A stretch of DNA of 64,000 nt, taken from assembly GCA_019925795.1 (NCBI GenBank), contig CM034312.1, forward strand, positions 75,891,528 through 75,955,527, read 5' to 3'. Both the position numbers and the translations under genes were made by a program. Below are positions 20,986 through 32,802 of this stretch, one piece after another. This DNA comes from Dendrobium chrysotoxum (lineage: Eukaryota > Streptophyta > Magnoliopsida > Asparagales > Orchidaceae). Numbering within the stretch: the first letter of the stretch is position 1; every line of letters begins with the position of its first letter. Under the pieces are notes generated by a model. It worked only from the letters and a program-made list of their open reading frames with translations. It was not told the DNA's origin and did not search any database.

Positions 20986-22863
20986 TACTTATTATATTTT
21001 ATTAATCACTTTTAAATATTAAAGTCTTATGAATTTGATACAAGTTTACTCTCCAAATTGAACAAAATGGAGGTTACCAAAGCTTAGTTTGTTGATGATT
21101 TGTTACTAGTTATTTAAGTTGAATAATAATTGTTATTATTAAACTAAGGTCATAATATTTATTTCACCATCTTTGAAGCTAATTTAATAGCCTCGTAGGC
21201 CCAGGTTGCCCAACAATCTTCTTGTTGTATAACTGATTTTTGTTTGTTACTTAATGACTTTTTATTTGTGATTATTATTTTGGTTGGTTTATTATTGATT
21301 TAGGATTGATTATGAGTTTGTTAGTTATATTTCATTAATTAACTTAATTAATTTGACTTTTAATAGTTCTCTTTTTTATTGTTTGCAGCAAATGAACTTC
21401 AAACATGGGTTATATACTATGTTCAAATAACAAAGCTAAACACATTGCCTACGAGGAGATGTATAACGTAAAGCTAATACATAAATTATCCTAACATACT
21501 AAAGCCAAATTTTATTTAATTTTCCATATTCTTGATTATGTTAAAGAGAAACAACATTTAAAGGCTAAAAAATTATTAAAGATGCAGCTTTTAGCATTAT
21601 TTAAGTATTTTACAATCCAAAGAAAATCATCCTAGCGAGGCCTGCTTCATGCGAGAAAACAACAAAGCACATGGCACAATAAGTGGGCCTACACTACAGG
21701 CTTAGGTGACCGTAGGTACACTAACCTAAAGCCAATAACTAATACAAACCTACCATGACTCATCGGGTGCGAAAGTAAAATGGCAGTTCAATGTATGCAA
21801 GTGTTGCCATTTGTCATACAAAGAGGAGGTCTTTACATGATTGCAGAAATTATATCTGACCATGACGTACCGGGTATCTGCATACCCCATATGAAACGTA
21901 GGAGCTTTCCCATAAGGCCCAAGCAAGCATGACTCGCCAACTCACACATTCAAGAAGTAAGTACCTTGCAAACAAAAGTAAAGGTAGAAAACAGGAATGA
22001 AAGTATAGGTACTATTCAAAAAGAAAGGTAATTAAGCAAGAATTAATTTAAAGCAACTAAGATTTGTAACCTTGAAATTTATCTCAAGCATATGGAAAGA
22101 TAGCATATATATGTAAGAGGTATAAGAAAGCAGTGCAAATAATCACCAAGGTAGAGATATATATGGTACAAGGTGTATGTTAAATACAACTTGAAATAAA
22201 GGGTGAATGCAATAATTCCATTTTTTTTATGGGAGGCTTGCACATCTACAATATAGTAACCCAACTTTCATAATCATGCAACTTTGAGCTAGATCTATAC
22301 ATGCTTGTGACTAAAACATAGAGCCAATGAAATTGTATGACATAGCTACAGATTTTTACACTTGTATAATATCAAATAGGTGTGTATGCAAATTATTGCA
22401 ATGTACATAATCTATTCATGAATTACAGTTACAAACTATGCATGACAATTAGAATGTAAAACACAACTTTAACATAACTGAGATACTTGGATAAAATACA
22501 TCGGTATTGCTAACGTCTAAGTATGAACATACATATCACATTATTAACATGTTGTTTATTGAAATTAAATCTACACATAACCTAAAACATGAATACATGA
22601 GTTGAATCTACGCATTGGCATGAAGTAGTCTGAAGCGTAAATAATCACATGAATTTTTTCAAAAAGGAGAAAAAAAAAAGAAAATTGATCGATAAAGTGA
22701 AATTTAAATACACAACTATTTGTGATTTTGATCGTCAATCGTATGAGAATATCTTTGAGTTGCATGCCATATGGAATAAGTTGTGAACCAATTCAGATTT
22801 TTTATAAAATTTATGCATATGCATATGATCTCAAACAATACACAATAGGTTATGGCATTTAAT

Positions 22864-22942
22864 TAGGCAAAAATCATCATAATATTCTACACATATCACT
22901 AGTGGCAAGCTATACATTTAAGACACATATGCATAAATATTT
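22864..22942. other. Short unique spacer
   Basis: Sequence between the end of copy A and the retroposon; nothing recognised. Confidence 0.4.
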
Positions 22943-24226
22943 GGGCATTGTCTAGGTAATGTTCTGGTTAGGCGTAACATAGAATCATGTGATGTTACAC
23001 TTATCACCTGAACCTATGCTTTCGATCCTTGTTATTGGTGGTGCTAATTCACCGGTTAATTTGGTTGCTGCTGTTGTTTCGTCTTCTCCTATTGACAATT
23101 TGGACCCAAAATATGTTGGTTTGGAGCATCCGCTTGATGATAAGGGGGTTGATGGTGTGTTGCCTAATGATAATGTTGTTTCTGAAGCTAATCTAAATGT
23201 GGATGATGGGCATTGTCTAGGTAATGTTCTGGTTAGGCGTAACATAGAATCATGTGATGTTAATAAGGTTGTTATGATTGAGTCTTCAAGTGATTTGAAT
23301 ACTATCATTCATGTTTCACTCGCGGCTTCTTTGGGTGTACTGCTGATTTCTAATGTGGAGGTTTTTAAGGGAAATGAGTTTGTTGTTGATGTTCCGATTT
23401 CAATTGTTTCTAATGCCGAATTGAAAGCTCGATTGGCTTTAACTCTGAACAATGGCAATTCTTTGGATTGGTTGGAGGATTCTTCCTCCTCGGCGTGCGA
23501 GGGTGTCGGGGGTGCTTTAGTTGATGACGGGGATGAATTGCATGAGATGTATGCTTTGCAGGTGGGGCACATTGTGCATGATACCTTCTCCCATGGCGGT
23601 GGGAAGCATCGAAAGAGAAAATCTAAGAATTAGTTTTGTTATTTGGATGGATCTCCTTTTCGGTTGTTATTTCTTGTTGACTACGAATATCATGGATCCT
23701 GGACTATGATGAGGCTATGTTCTGCCCATCTCGTTGGCCTTTGCTTGCTGACAACCTTGGTGGAATTCCCTCTCTTTGCTCGGTGCCTTTATTTGGGTGG
23801 TTGTGTTCTCATACTTCAGCTTTATTTGCTGACAACTATGATGAGGCTGTTGCTTGTTGGTTTTCTTTTGTTGGATGTTTGAATTGCGGCCTCTAATGGA
23901 TGGCCCTTGATTGGCTGCGGGTGGGTAGGTTCCCTAAGTCCGGCTAGCTTTTTTCCCCCTTTCTTTGAGTTTTTGAGGTTCTCTTTGATGGTTCTTGGTT
24001 GATCTTTTGCTTTTTCTAGTTTGTGTTGTTTTTGGGTTTGGCATCTGGCCGTCGTGCTATTCCTTTTTGTTATGTATTGTAGCTTGGAAACCTATGCTCT
24101 TTAAGTTTTTTTCTATTTTGATTGTTGCTTATGGTGCATTAGCGAGCTTTGGTTTCCTCTTAGGGCTCTGTATCCTTTACTTTGGTTAATTATAATTGAA
24201 GTTCATCTTAAAAAAAAAAAAAAAAA
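22943..24226 (+). mobile_element. Poly(A)-tailed retroposon, LINE-like
   Basis: A transcript-like sequence ends in a 17-base A tract (24210-24226) after a T/G-rich 3' region typical of plant L1 tails. It includes one long frame at 22989-23633. A 55-bp segment from its left end (22943-22997) is repeated exactly at 23208-23262, suggesting a rearranged 5' junction. No reverse transcriptase is present. A retro-copied host transcript is an alternative. Confidence 0.5.
22999..23633 (+). CDS. Unrecognised open frame in the retroposon, fragment
   Basis: About 210 codons, open to a stop at 23631-23633. It is rich in Val, Ser and Asp, with LDWLEDSSSSACEGVGG and a basic end GGGKHRKRKSKN. I recognise no domain. 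The acidic linker followed by a basic tail resembles the C-terminus of plant L1 ORF1 proteins, but this is weak. The upstream ATG at 22989 lies within the duplicated 55-bp segment, so the true start is unclear. Codon use is less AT-biased than the flanks. Confidence 0.35.
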
Positions 24227-24504
24227 TCTGAGTTTATTACAATTACTTCGCGCCTCATGCTGGATTTGATCAATAACAACACAGAATATATCATAGGAAG
24301 CTCATACACATAAAGATTCAAATACATGAATAACAACATGATATTGTAATCCAAATATGTTCTCCAACAAATCGGTGAACCTCATCATCAAATACATACA
24401 CAGGATTGAAGCACATTCACAATTAAAATCAAGCATATGTATGACATTTGAGGCTTTTGGCACATCGTCAAAATTACCAATCAAAGTGGTTAAATGTTAA
24501 GAGC

Positions 24505-24535
24505 AGAGAGAGAGAGAGAGAGAAAAAAAAAAAAA
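24505..24535. repeat. (AG)n-(A)n microsatellite
   Basis: An AG run followed directly by an A run. Confidence 0.9.
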
Positions 24536-24687
24536 GAAACGAAGCAATAGCAATGCCACTATTCACCTTCGTAATAAATCTCGATTCAAAAGAGAAACAT
24601 TCACCATATATAGATTATGATACTCAAGAGGACAAAAGAGGGATTTTCATGCATGTATTTCATGAAAGAAATCCAAGTAATTTCAGC

Positions 24688-25322
24688 TAGGGGTGTCAAT
24701 TTCGGGTCACGGGTCGGGTTCGGGTCGAACCCGGAATGACCCGCGTTACAAACGGGTCGACCCTAACCCGACCCGGGTAGAAAAACGGGTCGGAAATCCG
24801 AACCCGAACCCGACCCGGCGGGTTGCCGGGTTGACCCGACCCGACACGGGAAGGCGGGGCGGAGGCGGTCGCCGGCGGGGCAGCGCGAGGCGGAGGCGGT
24901 CGCCGGCGGGGCAGCGCTGAGCGGACACGCGGCAGCGGGGCAGCGCGGGGCGGACACGCGGCAGCGGGGCAGCGCGGGGGCGCGGGCTGCGGGCAGCGGG
25001 ACAGCAGGCGTGGGCGCGGGGCAGCGAGTGCGGGGCAGCGGCGCAGCGGACACGCGGCGCGTGCGTCGGCGCGGGGCAGCGGGCGCGCGGGCAGCGGGCA
25101 GCGGGCGGGAAGCGGGAAATTTTATTTTTTTTTTTAAATTAAACGGGTTATCGGGTTGACCCGGCAACCCGCCGGGTCAACCCGAACCCGACCCGTTTTT
25201 CAAACGGGTCAATTTTCGCAATCCGAACCCGACCCGTTTGAGAAACGGGTCGGGTCAAACCCGAAAATTTCGGGTCGGGTTCGAGTCGGGTTTTCGTGTC
25301 GTGTCAAAACTTGACACCCCTA
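24688..25322. mobile_element. hAT-type non-autonomous element, GC-rich
   Basis: Terminal inverted repeats TAGGGGTGTCAA and TTGACACCCCTA are flanked by a perfect 8-bp duplication, ATTTCAGC (24680-24687 and 25323-25330), the hallmark of hAT transposition. Sub-terminal regions are dense inverted copies of CGGGTCGGGTTCGGGT-type motifs. The centre (about 24840-25110) is extremely GC-rich with repeated GCGGGGCAGCG motifs. Frames seen inside it are products of this composition. 635 bp, no transposase. Confidence 0.93.
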
Positions 25323-25330
25323 ATTTCAGC

Positions 25331-25950
25331 ACTCTCTCTTGCTTTGATGAGGGAAATCTGAGCTAAACTTTGTGAAATAACTAATGATTCAACATTTCTC
25401 TTCTTGATTCACAGAGAAAAAGAACCCAACACTCTTTTCGATATTAACCTAAGAAATCAATAAATTCATATAAATAATTCACAACTTCAACATTTCTAAC
25501 AAGAGAAGATGTCTCCAATTCTTTTCTAAAGAATGACAATAGACTCTCATTATTTCTTTTACCATTAAATTTTCCAAACTTATGAAAATGCAGCAAATTA
25601 TGAAAAATATCATTAACAAAAGAGAAAGTTACTCAATGTCATCTTTATTTCCCACTCTAACTCATTAGATGTATTGGTTATAAGTCCAATATTCAACAAA
25701 AATTAGAACATGGTGTATAAACACTTGTAGTAGCAACGACATTGGTAAAAGAAGTAGTGTTGTAGGAATGTTTAATGCTAAAGTGGATCAATAAGAGAAC
25801 ATCATGACGTCCTTCATTCTTATGAGATGTTTCGACTTAAATGTGAAGTAGATGAGCGGTCTCGATAGGGATAGAGATGGCCGGACATGTGGGCAAGGAT
25901 GGCCAGTGGCGCAAGAGTGAGCTGTGGCAAGGGGTCGGGATGATGCAGGG
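25331..25950. other. Intergenic, no gene recognised
   Basis: AT-rich to about 25850, then a more GC-balanced lead-in to the tandem repeat. Confidence 0.4.
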
Positions 25951-26705
25951 CTTAGCGCTGTTTAGTGTGTGGAATGGGAGATTATGAGGAGAAAGGATGG
26001 CGTGACCTCGCCCGAGCAGTTCGTTGGTTTTATTTATTTTTTTTTTTAAAAAAGAGTGGGAACAGTTATTTTTTAGGAATTAAAGTGTGGGAATAGTTAT
26101 AACTTAACCGTTTGGAATTCTATTTTTAGGATAAATAATTTTGGATTTTAAAATATTTCATCTGAAAAATTCAAAAATATGCATCTTAGCGCTATTCAGT
26201 GTGTGGTATGGGAGATTGTGATGAGAAAGTACGGCGTGACCTCCCCGAAGTAGTTCGTTTGTGTCAATGGGGTTTTAGTTATTTATTTTAAAAAAAAAAG
26301 AGCGGGAAAGATTACTTGTGAGGAATTAAAGTGCTAGTGCGGTAACAGTTATAACTTAATCGTTTGAATTTTTATTTTTAGGATAAATAATTTTGGGTTT
26401 TTAAATATTTCAAATAATTTTAGGTTTTATCTTTAGTTATATTTATATATATATGCTTAGCGTTGTTCAGTGTGTGGAATGCAAAATTGTGAGGAGAAAG
26501 CTTGGTGTGACATTCCCCGGAGCAGTTAGCTCGTGTCAATGGGGCTTCAGTTATTTATTTTTATAAAAAGAGTGAGATTTTGGGGACCGTTACTTTTGAG
26601 GAATTAAAGTGCGCCAACAATTGTAACTTAACCATTTGAATTTTTATTTTTAGGATAAATAATTTTAGGTTTTAAAATATTTCAACTGAAAAATATGCAT
26701 CGATA
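25951..26705. repeat. Three-unit tandem repeat of about 235-270 bp
   Basis: Units begin CTTAGCGCTG (25951), CTTAGCGCTA (26185) and CTTAGCGTTG (26456). Each runs through CAGTGTGTGG, a GTGTGACNTNCCCC-like segment, an A-rich stretch, and a TTTTATTTTTAGGATAAATA end. Units differ by indels, so the array is old. Confidence 0.85.
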
Positions 26706-27154
26706 TATATATATAGTTTAAATGCACGTGTATAATGTGCACGTTAATAGGACTTTAAAAAATAATAAAAAACTAATAAAATTAAAAATATTAATATGAA
26801 AAATAATCATTACTAATCACAATACTAATATTTAGCCGAGAATTTTTTAGGCAAAGCCAACAAAAAATTTTCTTTAACCCTCGTTATAACTACAACAATA
26901 GAATACAACGGATAAGGAGAACTATAGAAGCATCTTTACAGACTAAAAAAAAAAATCTTTACAGACTATAGCCTACCCAAAGCTTCACTGCTCTAAAGCA
27001 ATCTGTTTATGCCGGCGGAGGTCAGTTAAATAACTCGAACAAGTATAATCTTGCAAGTCACAGGCATCAAAGAGGGGGGGCCTTGACTTCGAAGCTCTTC
27101 CCATCAACTACTACGCTCCTACCTCTCCTCTTAGGGAGCTGAACAATCTGCATT
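26706..27154. other. Intergenic, no gene recognised
   Basis: Includes a short (TA) run near 26703 and a GTGCACGT-type near-palindrome at about 26730-26742. Confidence 0.35.
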
Positions 27155-28210
27155 CTAGGACCAATATGCAGTAATAAATGACTGGAAGGCTAATGTTTTA
27201 AGTGTCATCCATATTCATGTTTGGCCTCGAAGTTGAGATGTGGTGGATGCACATTGAAGCTATTGATACTAAAAGCTTTAGTTCTTCAGGGTTAGGATCA
27301 TCTCCAAATGATGGACCTAACAATCCGTTGAAGTCATTGGCATTGGGAAATGTCTTCACCTAATAAAGAAAAAGCATTGATTTCATTTGTTATTTAAATT
27401 ATAAATTTTGTGTAAAGCATGACTGATGCCACTGGACAAAGAATTGAGAGTGAGCAACTTAGAGGTGTAGCATAAAAAAAATTTTGTAAACATGTTAGAA
27501 GATTTGTTGCTAATTAAATAGATAAGTTACCGGATAAGAATCGGGAATGTGGAAGCATGGGAGGCGATGAAAGAAAAATTTAGCACATAAAGGAGCATCA
27601 AATATAAATAGCTTACAAAGTTACACCTAAAATTCAGTGTTTTAGATATGAAGTGTATTTGGAATAATTTTTTTCACAACTTTAATTTATAAACTATCAC
27701 AATACTATTTTGCTACAACTTTTTTGTCATTTTTAAAATTTTTATGATGAGAACAAGATTTTCACATTTTTTATGTACAATTGTGATATCATTTAAAAAG
27801 CTACTATTCAATTTTTTCAAGAGAGAAAAAATACTAAAATTGTTATATCAATTTTCAAAAACTAGGCTTTATTCATAACAATTTCACATTACTTGTCTAA
27901 TTTATCGATTTAATGATAGAAAAATATAATGTGACATGATGAATTATACCCATATCACCAATGTTCTCGAGATTAATCAATCACTTGCCTGCCTATTATG
28001 AGCTTGAATGGCAATGCCCCATAAGTAAACACATCAGTCTTCTCATTCACAACTATGTGCATGAAATATTAAGGTGCCATGTATCTGAAATATAGAAGAT
28101 GATCACTTGAATAACATGAGGAAAACAGAAACTAATTTACCACATAATTTCACAAGAGCTGGTCTCACCCAAATGTGCCTTCAATTGAAAATGTGACTAA
28201 TTCTAATAGA
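27155..28210 (-). pseudogene. Receptor-like cytoplasmic kinase, fragment, decayed
   Basis: Three pieces read on the minus strand in kinase order. At 28165-28200 SIEGTFG lies just before a splice-like break. At about 27975-28090 follows YMAP*YFMHIVVNEKTDVFTYG, matching the activation-loop end and subdomain VIII-IX (normally YLAPEYFMHGIVDEKTDVFSFG). At 27160-27370 follows DPNPEELKLLVSIASMCIHH and TSRPNMN, the C-lobe end (subdomain XI). An in-frame TAA replaces the glutamate of APE. No catalytic HRD or DFG segment was found. It is probably a dead member of the RLCK group that carries the EYFMHGIVDEKTD signature. Confidence 0.7.
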
Positions 28211-30815
28211 ATAGACATGCTTCATTCGATATTTTCTCCAGCTGCATCCTTAAAGTCAATAATTCTTTCACTATGAAGAAAGCATCACTAAAATATTTTC
28301 GAAATTGCATTCCCTATTTTTTAAACTTCTAACGCTTGTACCATTTACTTTTAACACAACTCTTTTCTAGTCTTACTAATTAGGATATGTCATAGGCAGC
28401 AGGACAAAATAAGAAACAAGCTCAGTTATAATCACATTATAATATATGGTGTAAGAAAGTGAAAACATAATAATCAGTATTCTTGTGATCCTTTTTAAGG
28501 GGCAATTTAAGGTTAAAAAATAAAATGAATCATCCCATACTTTTTTCAAACACTCGTAAAATGCACTTAAGTTACATGAAACCAAGGAAAATGCTACTGT
28601 ATAAAAATAATTGTACATTCATTAAGTGCACGTGAATAAAAGATTAAAAATAAAAATAAGCATTAAAAATGATCATATGAATGAATGAATAAATTTATTA
28701 GTAAAAGCATTTGCAATAATGATCATATTAATGAAAATCGAGTGTTATTCATATAAAATATAATTTATCTATTTTTACAATTTGATAAATAATAGGTAAA
28801 CAATCTAGAATGCTAATCACAAAAAATATAATCTCTTGTAGAAAATTATTTCAATAAAATGATTCTTATTGAATAAAAAAATAGCTATGAAAAGCACAAA
28901 TTAAGTATGATGAATTAATACGATCAATTATTTTCCTTATTTATTATAATTTATTTATTATTTATATGCATAGTAGAAATTTGAGTATGGAGCAGCCACC
29001 ACCCCCTTCCATGCATTGGCAAAATTACTTGATGGTAGTAAGATGGAAGGAATTAAGGGCCAATTAAGGAAATTTGTATCAAAACTACAACAATCAAACC
29101 TAATTGTATTTGGCAACAATGAGTTAGTTTATTTGGACAGTTATGATTGGCTCTCATGTGCTTCTATTTATCTTCTTAATTTGCTTTTTTGAATTGATGG
29201 TTATTTCCCCTAGTAAGAGATTGCTTCTATGTATTATTCATAATATTTTGCTCTCGTTTTTGTAATATAAACAAATAGGTTCCATGCATCACATTTAGCT
29301 TGATCTTATTTAAAAAATAGTTGAGATAACCTATAGGTTATTTGGATATTTCAAGATTCATATAAGGTAGGAATATGAGAGATTGATTTTCATCATAAAG
29401 TGAACTATCAATGATGATAATGAGGAATCTATCATAGCCATATAAAAGCCAAAGAAATAAGAGATTTGAGAGACATGCAAGTAAATATGAAAGGTAGATG
29501 ATTATGTTATTCAAAAGACCAAATATGTTTTGAATAGGTAAGATACATGTTCAAAGTTTTTAAATATGATCTAAAATAAATAATCCATAATTATATGGAG
29601 ACCTCTTTTTAAAATGAGAGTATAGCTTTGAACAAAAAAAATGTTAGCATGCATGTACGTACAACAGAGAAAGATAATATAGGAATGACCATACTGAGAA
29701 AGATTATGAACATCATCAAAGAATAATTAAGACGGTATGGACATGGAGCCCGAGAAGCAATGCATGTAATTATTGGTTAGATATAAGTACTAAAATGGAA
29801 AGTGGTAAGCTAAGAAGCTTGAGCTTGTTTGAAAGGATATAATTTAATTCCAACTGCAACACTTAAAAAGGAATTAAGGGCAGAGGCGTTTCATAAATCC
29901 AAGCCTAAGCAAACAAAATATGAGTATTTAGCAATTCTATAAATACTTGCTATTAGAAAGTATTAGGATATCAATAGTTGAATTAGGCTTCTTTTTTGTC
30001 TACGATTTTTGTTTTAACTCCACAAATATTAGAGTTAGCGACATTCTCAAATTTGTTGCTTATCGTGATGCTAACTAAAGTAAAAATATATATATATCAT
30101 CATAAAACTTATAGAAATCCTAATATACAAAAGCAATCAATGCACATATTCAAACATAATTTATAAAAAAATTGATATTACTATAATTTATGAAGAATAT
30201 TATCTTTTTTTTTTAGCAAGAAGTTAGAAAGCTCAATTGCAACAACCAAATGGAAATCAGGGCGGAGCTAACAAAAAACATGTGAGAGTTGTTAGGTAGA
30301 TGAAAATGTCATTTCAAATATATATAATGGAGGGTAGGATAAGCAATTTAACTGTTTTATTCACCTCTAATGGAGATTCCAACCTACATGAAGTTCAACC
30401 ATTTATTCATCTTCTAATAAGTGGACTGTGAAGTGACGGTGCGAACTACCTGCATTAATAAACTCAACCCGTCTTAATAATATTTAATATTGTATATCGG
30501 TTGAACATTGGATTAGTTGAAACTACTCATATTCATAGCATTAGTAAACTCAACCCATCTTAATTAGCCATTGAAATAAACTTATTTTATGGTATTCTAG
30601 GTGTAAGTAGAAAAGAGCGCGAGTTCTCCTACCATGTTAAAAGCAACCGAAATTTACATTCATCCATTGTTATATGATTTTTCAACTTACAAAACAAACA
30701 ACTTTAGGAAATATGTCTAATATATCATTTCAGTAATAAAGAGAATTCAAACAAGAAGTGCTTGTACATGAATTCATAAATGTATGCATGCTTGAATTGA
30801 GCGTTGGAGGAAGTT
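28211..30815. other. Long AT-rich intergenic stretch
   Basis: No supported gene. A frame at 28376-28618 (minus, 80 codons) is hydrophobic but without a recognised domain. Confidence 0.4.
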
Positions 30816-31015
30816 ATCAACAACATCAACATCATCATCAAGCCTTTATCCCGCTACATGGGGTCGGCTACACGAATCTTTTTTCTCCATTGAGTCCTGT
30901 TAAAAGTCAAATTCTCGTTTAAATCTAATAAAGAAAGATCATTTCTAATATTTTCTAACCAAATTTTTAGGTCTACCTCTACCTTTCTTAAAAGAGAAGC
31001 ATAATTCTAAGTTAA
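30816..31015 (-). mobile_element. 3' tail of an RTE-type LINE, fragment
   Basis: ATCATCATCAAGCCTTTATC and CATGGGGTCGGCTACACGAA are the reverse complement of the well-known plant RTE 3' end. The (TTG/ATG)n tail lies at the left, so the element reads on the minus strand. Only the 3' end remains. Confidence 0.6.
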
Positions 31016-31867
31016 GTGTTGCAGAGATGAGGATGCTCAGATGTTAAAAGTCTAATTCTTGTTGGAGGAAGTTATCCTTAATTTAAATTCTTCAAACTAA
31101 AAGCAATGTTCTGGTGATCTTTAAACAATTTTAAAATAATTCCCTATTTAAAAAATATAGTTATAGTTAAACTCAAAGAGCAAGCTCATAATAACAGATA
31201 AAAAAAGTAGTGAAAAATAGATGGGAAAAACTCATGTTTCCTTCATAGATAGATAGATCAAGATTCCATCTTGACTTATGTTGCAACAGCACTTAATGAA
31301 TCATCTTAAAGTATTCAATATCCAACATAAATAATTATTTTTCAAATATAAATTAAGTTCTATAACTCCTTAATTTAGAAAAAATTCATAGCATAGAAAA
31401 AATACAACAAATCAATGAAAATTTATAATAAATATTTGATATTTAAAATTTAGAAGAATATTACCTAAAATGGAAATCTGTGTGGAGCTTATGAAAAAGA
31501 CACGAGAGTCTTTAGGGATAACCAAAGTGTAATGGAGCATATTTATAAGCAAAATCGGCATTTTTCAGAGAGTTTACATAATTTTTGAAGAAGCAAGAAT
31601 ATAAAATCTATATTATATCAAATTAGCAAATTGGAAATCACTTTAGAGCTTATAAAAATACATGAGAGTGCTTAAAGATAACCAAAGCACTAGGGTATAT
31701 TTATAAGCAAAATCAATATTTTTTTGTAAGAACATCGTTTAAAGTTAATTGTATGATATTCAAACCACCCAAATGTGGTTTAAATTTGAAATGCTTTGAA
31801 TTTACCTTATATCAAATATTCAAAGTGGAGATTCACAATATTTTTCTAAGAACATTGTTTAAACTTA
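31016..31867. other. AT-rich DNA with degenerate direct repeats
   Basis: A segment of about 100 bp (TGGAAATCNNNNNGGAGCTTA ... TATTTATAAGCAAAATC) occurs at about 31470-31565 and 31632-31725. A weaker relative lies at about 30250-30330. No coding signal. Confidence 0.5.
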
Positions 31868-32419
31868 TGTGGGCTCCGAAAATTCGGCCCCAGCCTCCCC
31901 GTTTACTATTCGGGGGAGTTTTAACGGATTAAGTTCCGGGGTAAATTTTGGAAGACAGATAGGTTTATAGATAAGACACTACCCAGAGATTTTGCCCTCA
32001 TTTTGCGAAGACTTTATGATCTGAGTTCTGGTTTCCTATACGCGCTAAAAGTTCGATAGGGATGTTAAGCCCTGATGAACTAGTCCCGAGGCTAACCAAG
32101 AGAAGGGGTAAATTGGTTATTTAAAAATTCGAGAGCAACAGTAAAAAACTTTTCTATGATATGCAGTGGAAACAAGTAAATACTCAACGAAAAGATTAAA
32201 CACAAATTTTACCCAAGCAGATAATCACAGAAAACTAAAGTGCAGAAAGTAATCAAAAAGAACACACCAGATTTTTATAGTGGTTCGGTCAACTTGACCT
32301 ACGTCCACTCCCCGGAGCCTCCCCTCCGGGTATTGCACTAACTCAAAGTGTCTCTCCTTTTGCTCCCACAGTAAGGCGGAGAAGCCTGTACAAAAACTCA
32401 TTTTCACCTACACGATGTG

Positions 32420-32549
32420 GCAGAGAACCTAACCTACTTTCGCTTCCTCCTGAAGAAGGCAGAGAACCTCAGACTCCTTTCGCTTCCTCCTGAAGCAGGC
32501 AGAGAACCTGAACTCCTTTTGCTTCCTCTTGAAGCGGGCAGAGAACCTG
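32420..32549 (-). repeat. Tandem repeat of about 40 bp in the Copia LTR
   Basis: Four units of the form GCAGAGAACCTNANCTCCTTT then CGCTTCCTCCTGAAG. The matching array in the other LTR is at 40120-40249. It lies toward the R/U5 side. The frames it creates on both strands are not evidence of protein. Confidence 0.85.
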
Positions 32550-32802
32550 GATCTTCTTGTCGACGATCCTCCCAAGAAACGCTGACAAGACCAGAGACGA
32601 CGAACGGAGAAGACGACTCTGATCCTTGCTTGGAGCAACCTTCATGAACCCCTCACAAACTCCCCCTCACAAGATCCTCTCTCTCTCTCTAGGGTTTCTC
32701 TGGAAAGGAAAGTAGCAAAAGATTTTTCTTGTTCGAAGAAAAATATCTTTTAAAGGAGGGCTCTAAAATTATCCTAAATCTCAACTGGTCGACAAGAATC
32801 AT

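Larger units (their letters stand above)
17405..22863. repeat. Long dispersed repeat, copy A (possible giant LTR)
   Basis: Similarity with copy B (45753-52291) starts abruptly at TGTGGGCCTCCGAAAG and stops abruptly at ACACAATAGGTTATGGCA, so the copy reads TG...CA. Shared internal landmarks include GGCGCAAGCCCCGTGGTTAA near 17690, GGGGTACCAGCTA, and repeated modules near 20360. It has no protein domain. Copy A alone has a 450-bp tandem duplication (18171-19074) and about 870 bp (near 21690-22560) absent from B. A Tat/Ogre-like gag lies just to its left on the minus strand, which would make it a 5' LTR in that orientation. That reading is inference. Confidence 0.7.

Noticed and set aside
24693..25167. 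Arg/Pro/Ala-rich frames on both strands
   Set aside because: They lie wholly inside the GC-rich hAT element and reflect its repeated CGGGTC and GCGGGGCAGCG composition; no domain, no codon signal.
32225..32647. Repeated-motif frames on both strands of the Copia LTR, also at 39925-40356
   Set aside because: They are products of the 40-bp tandem repeat in U5/R and occur identically in both LTRs.
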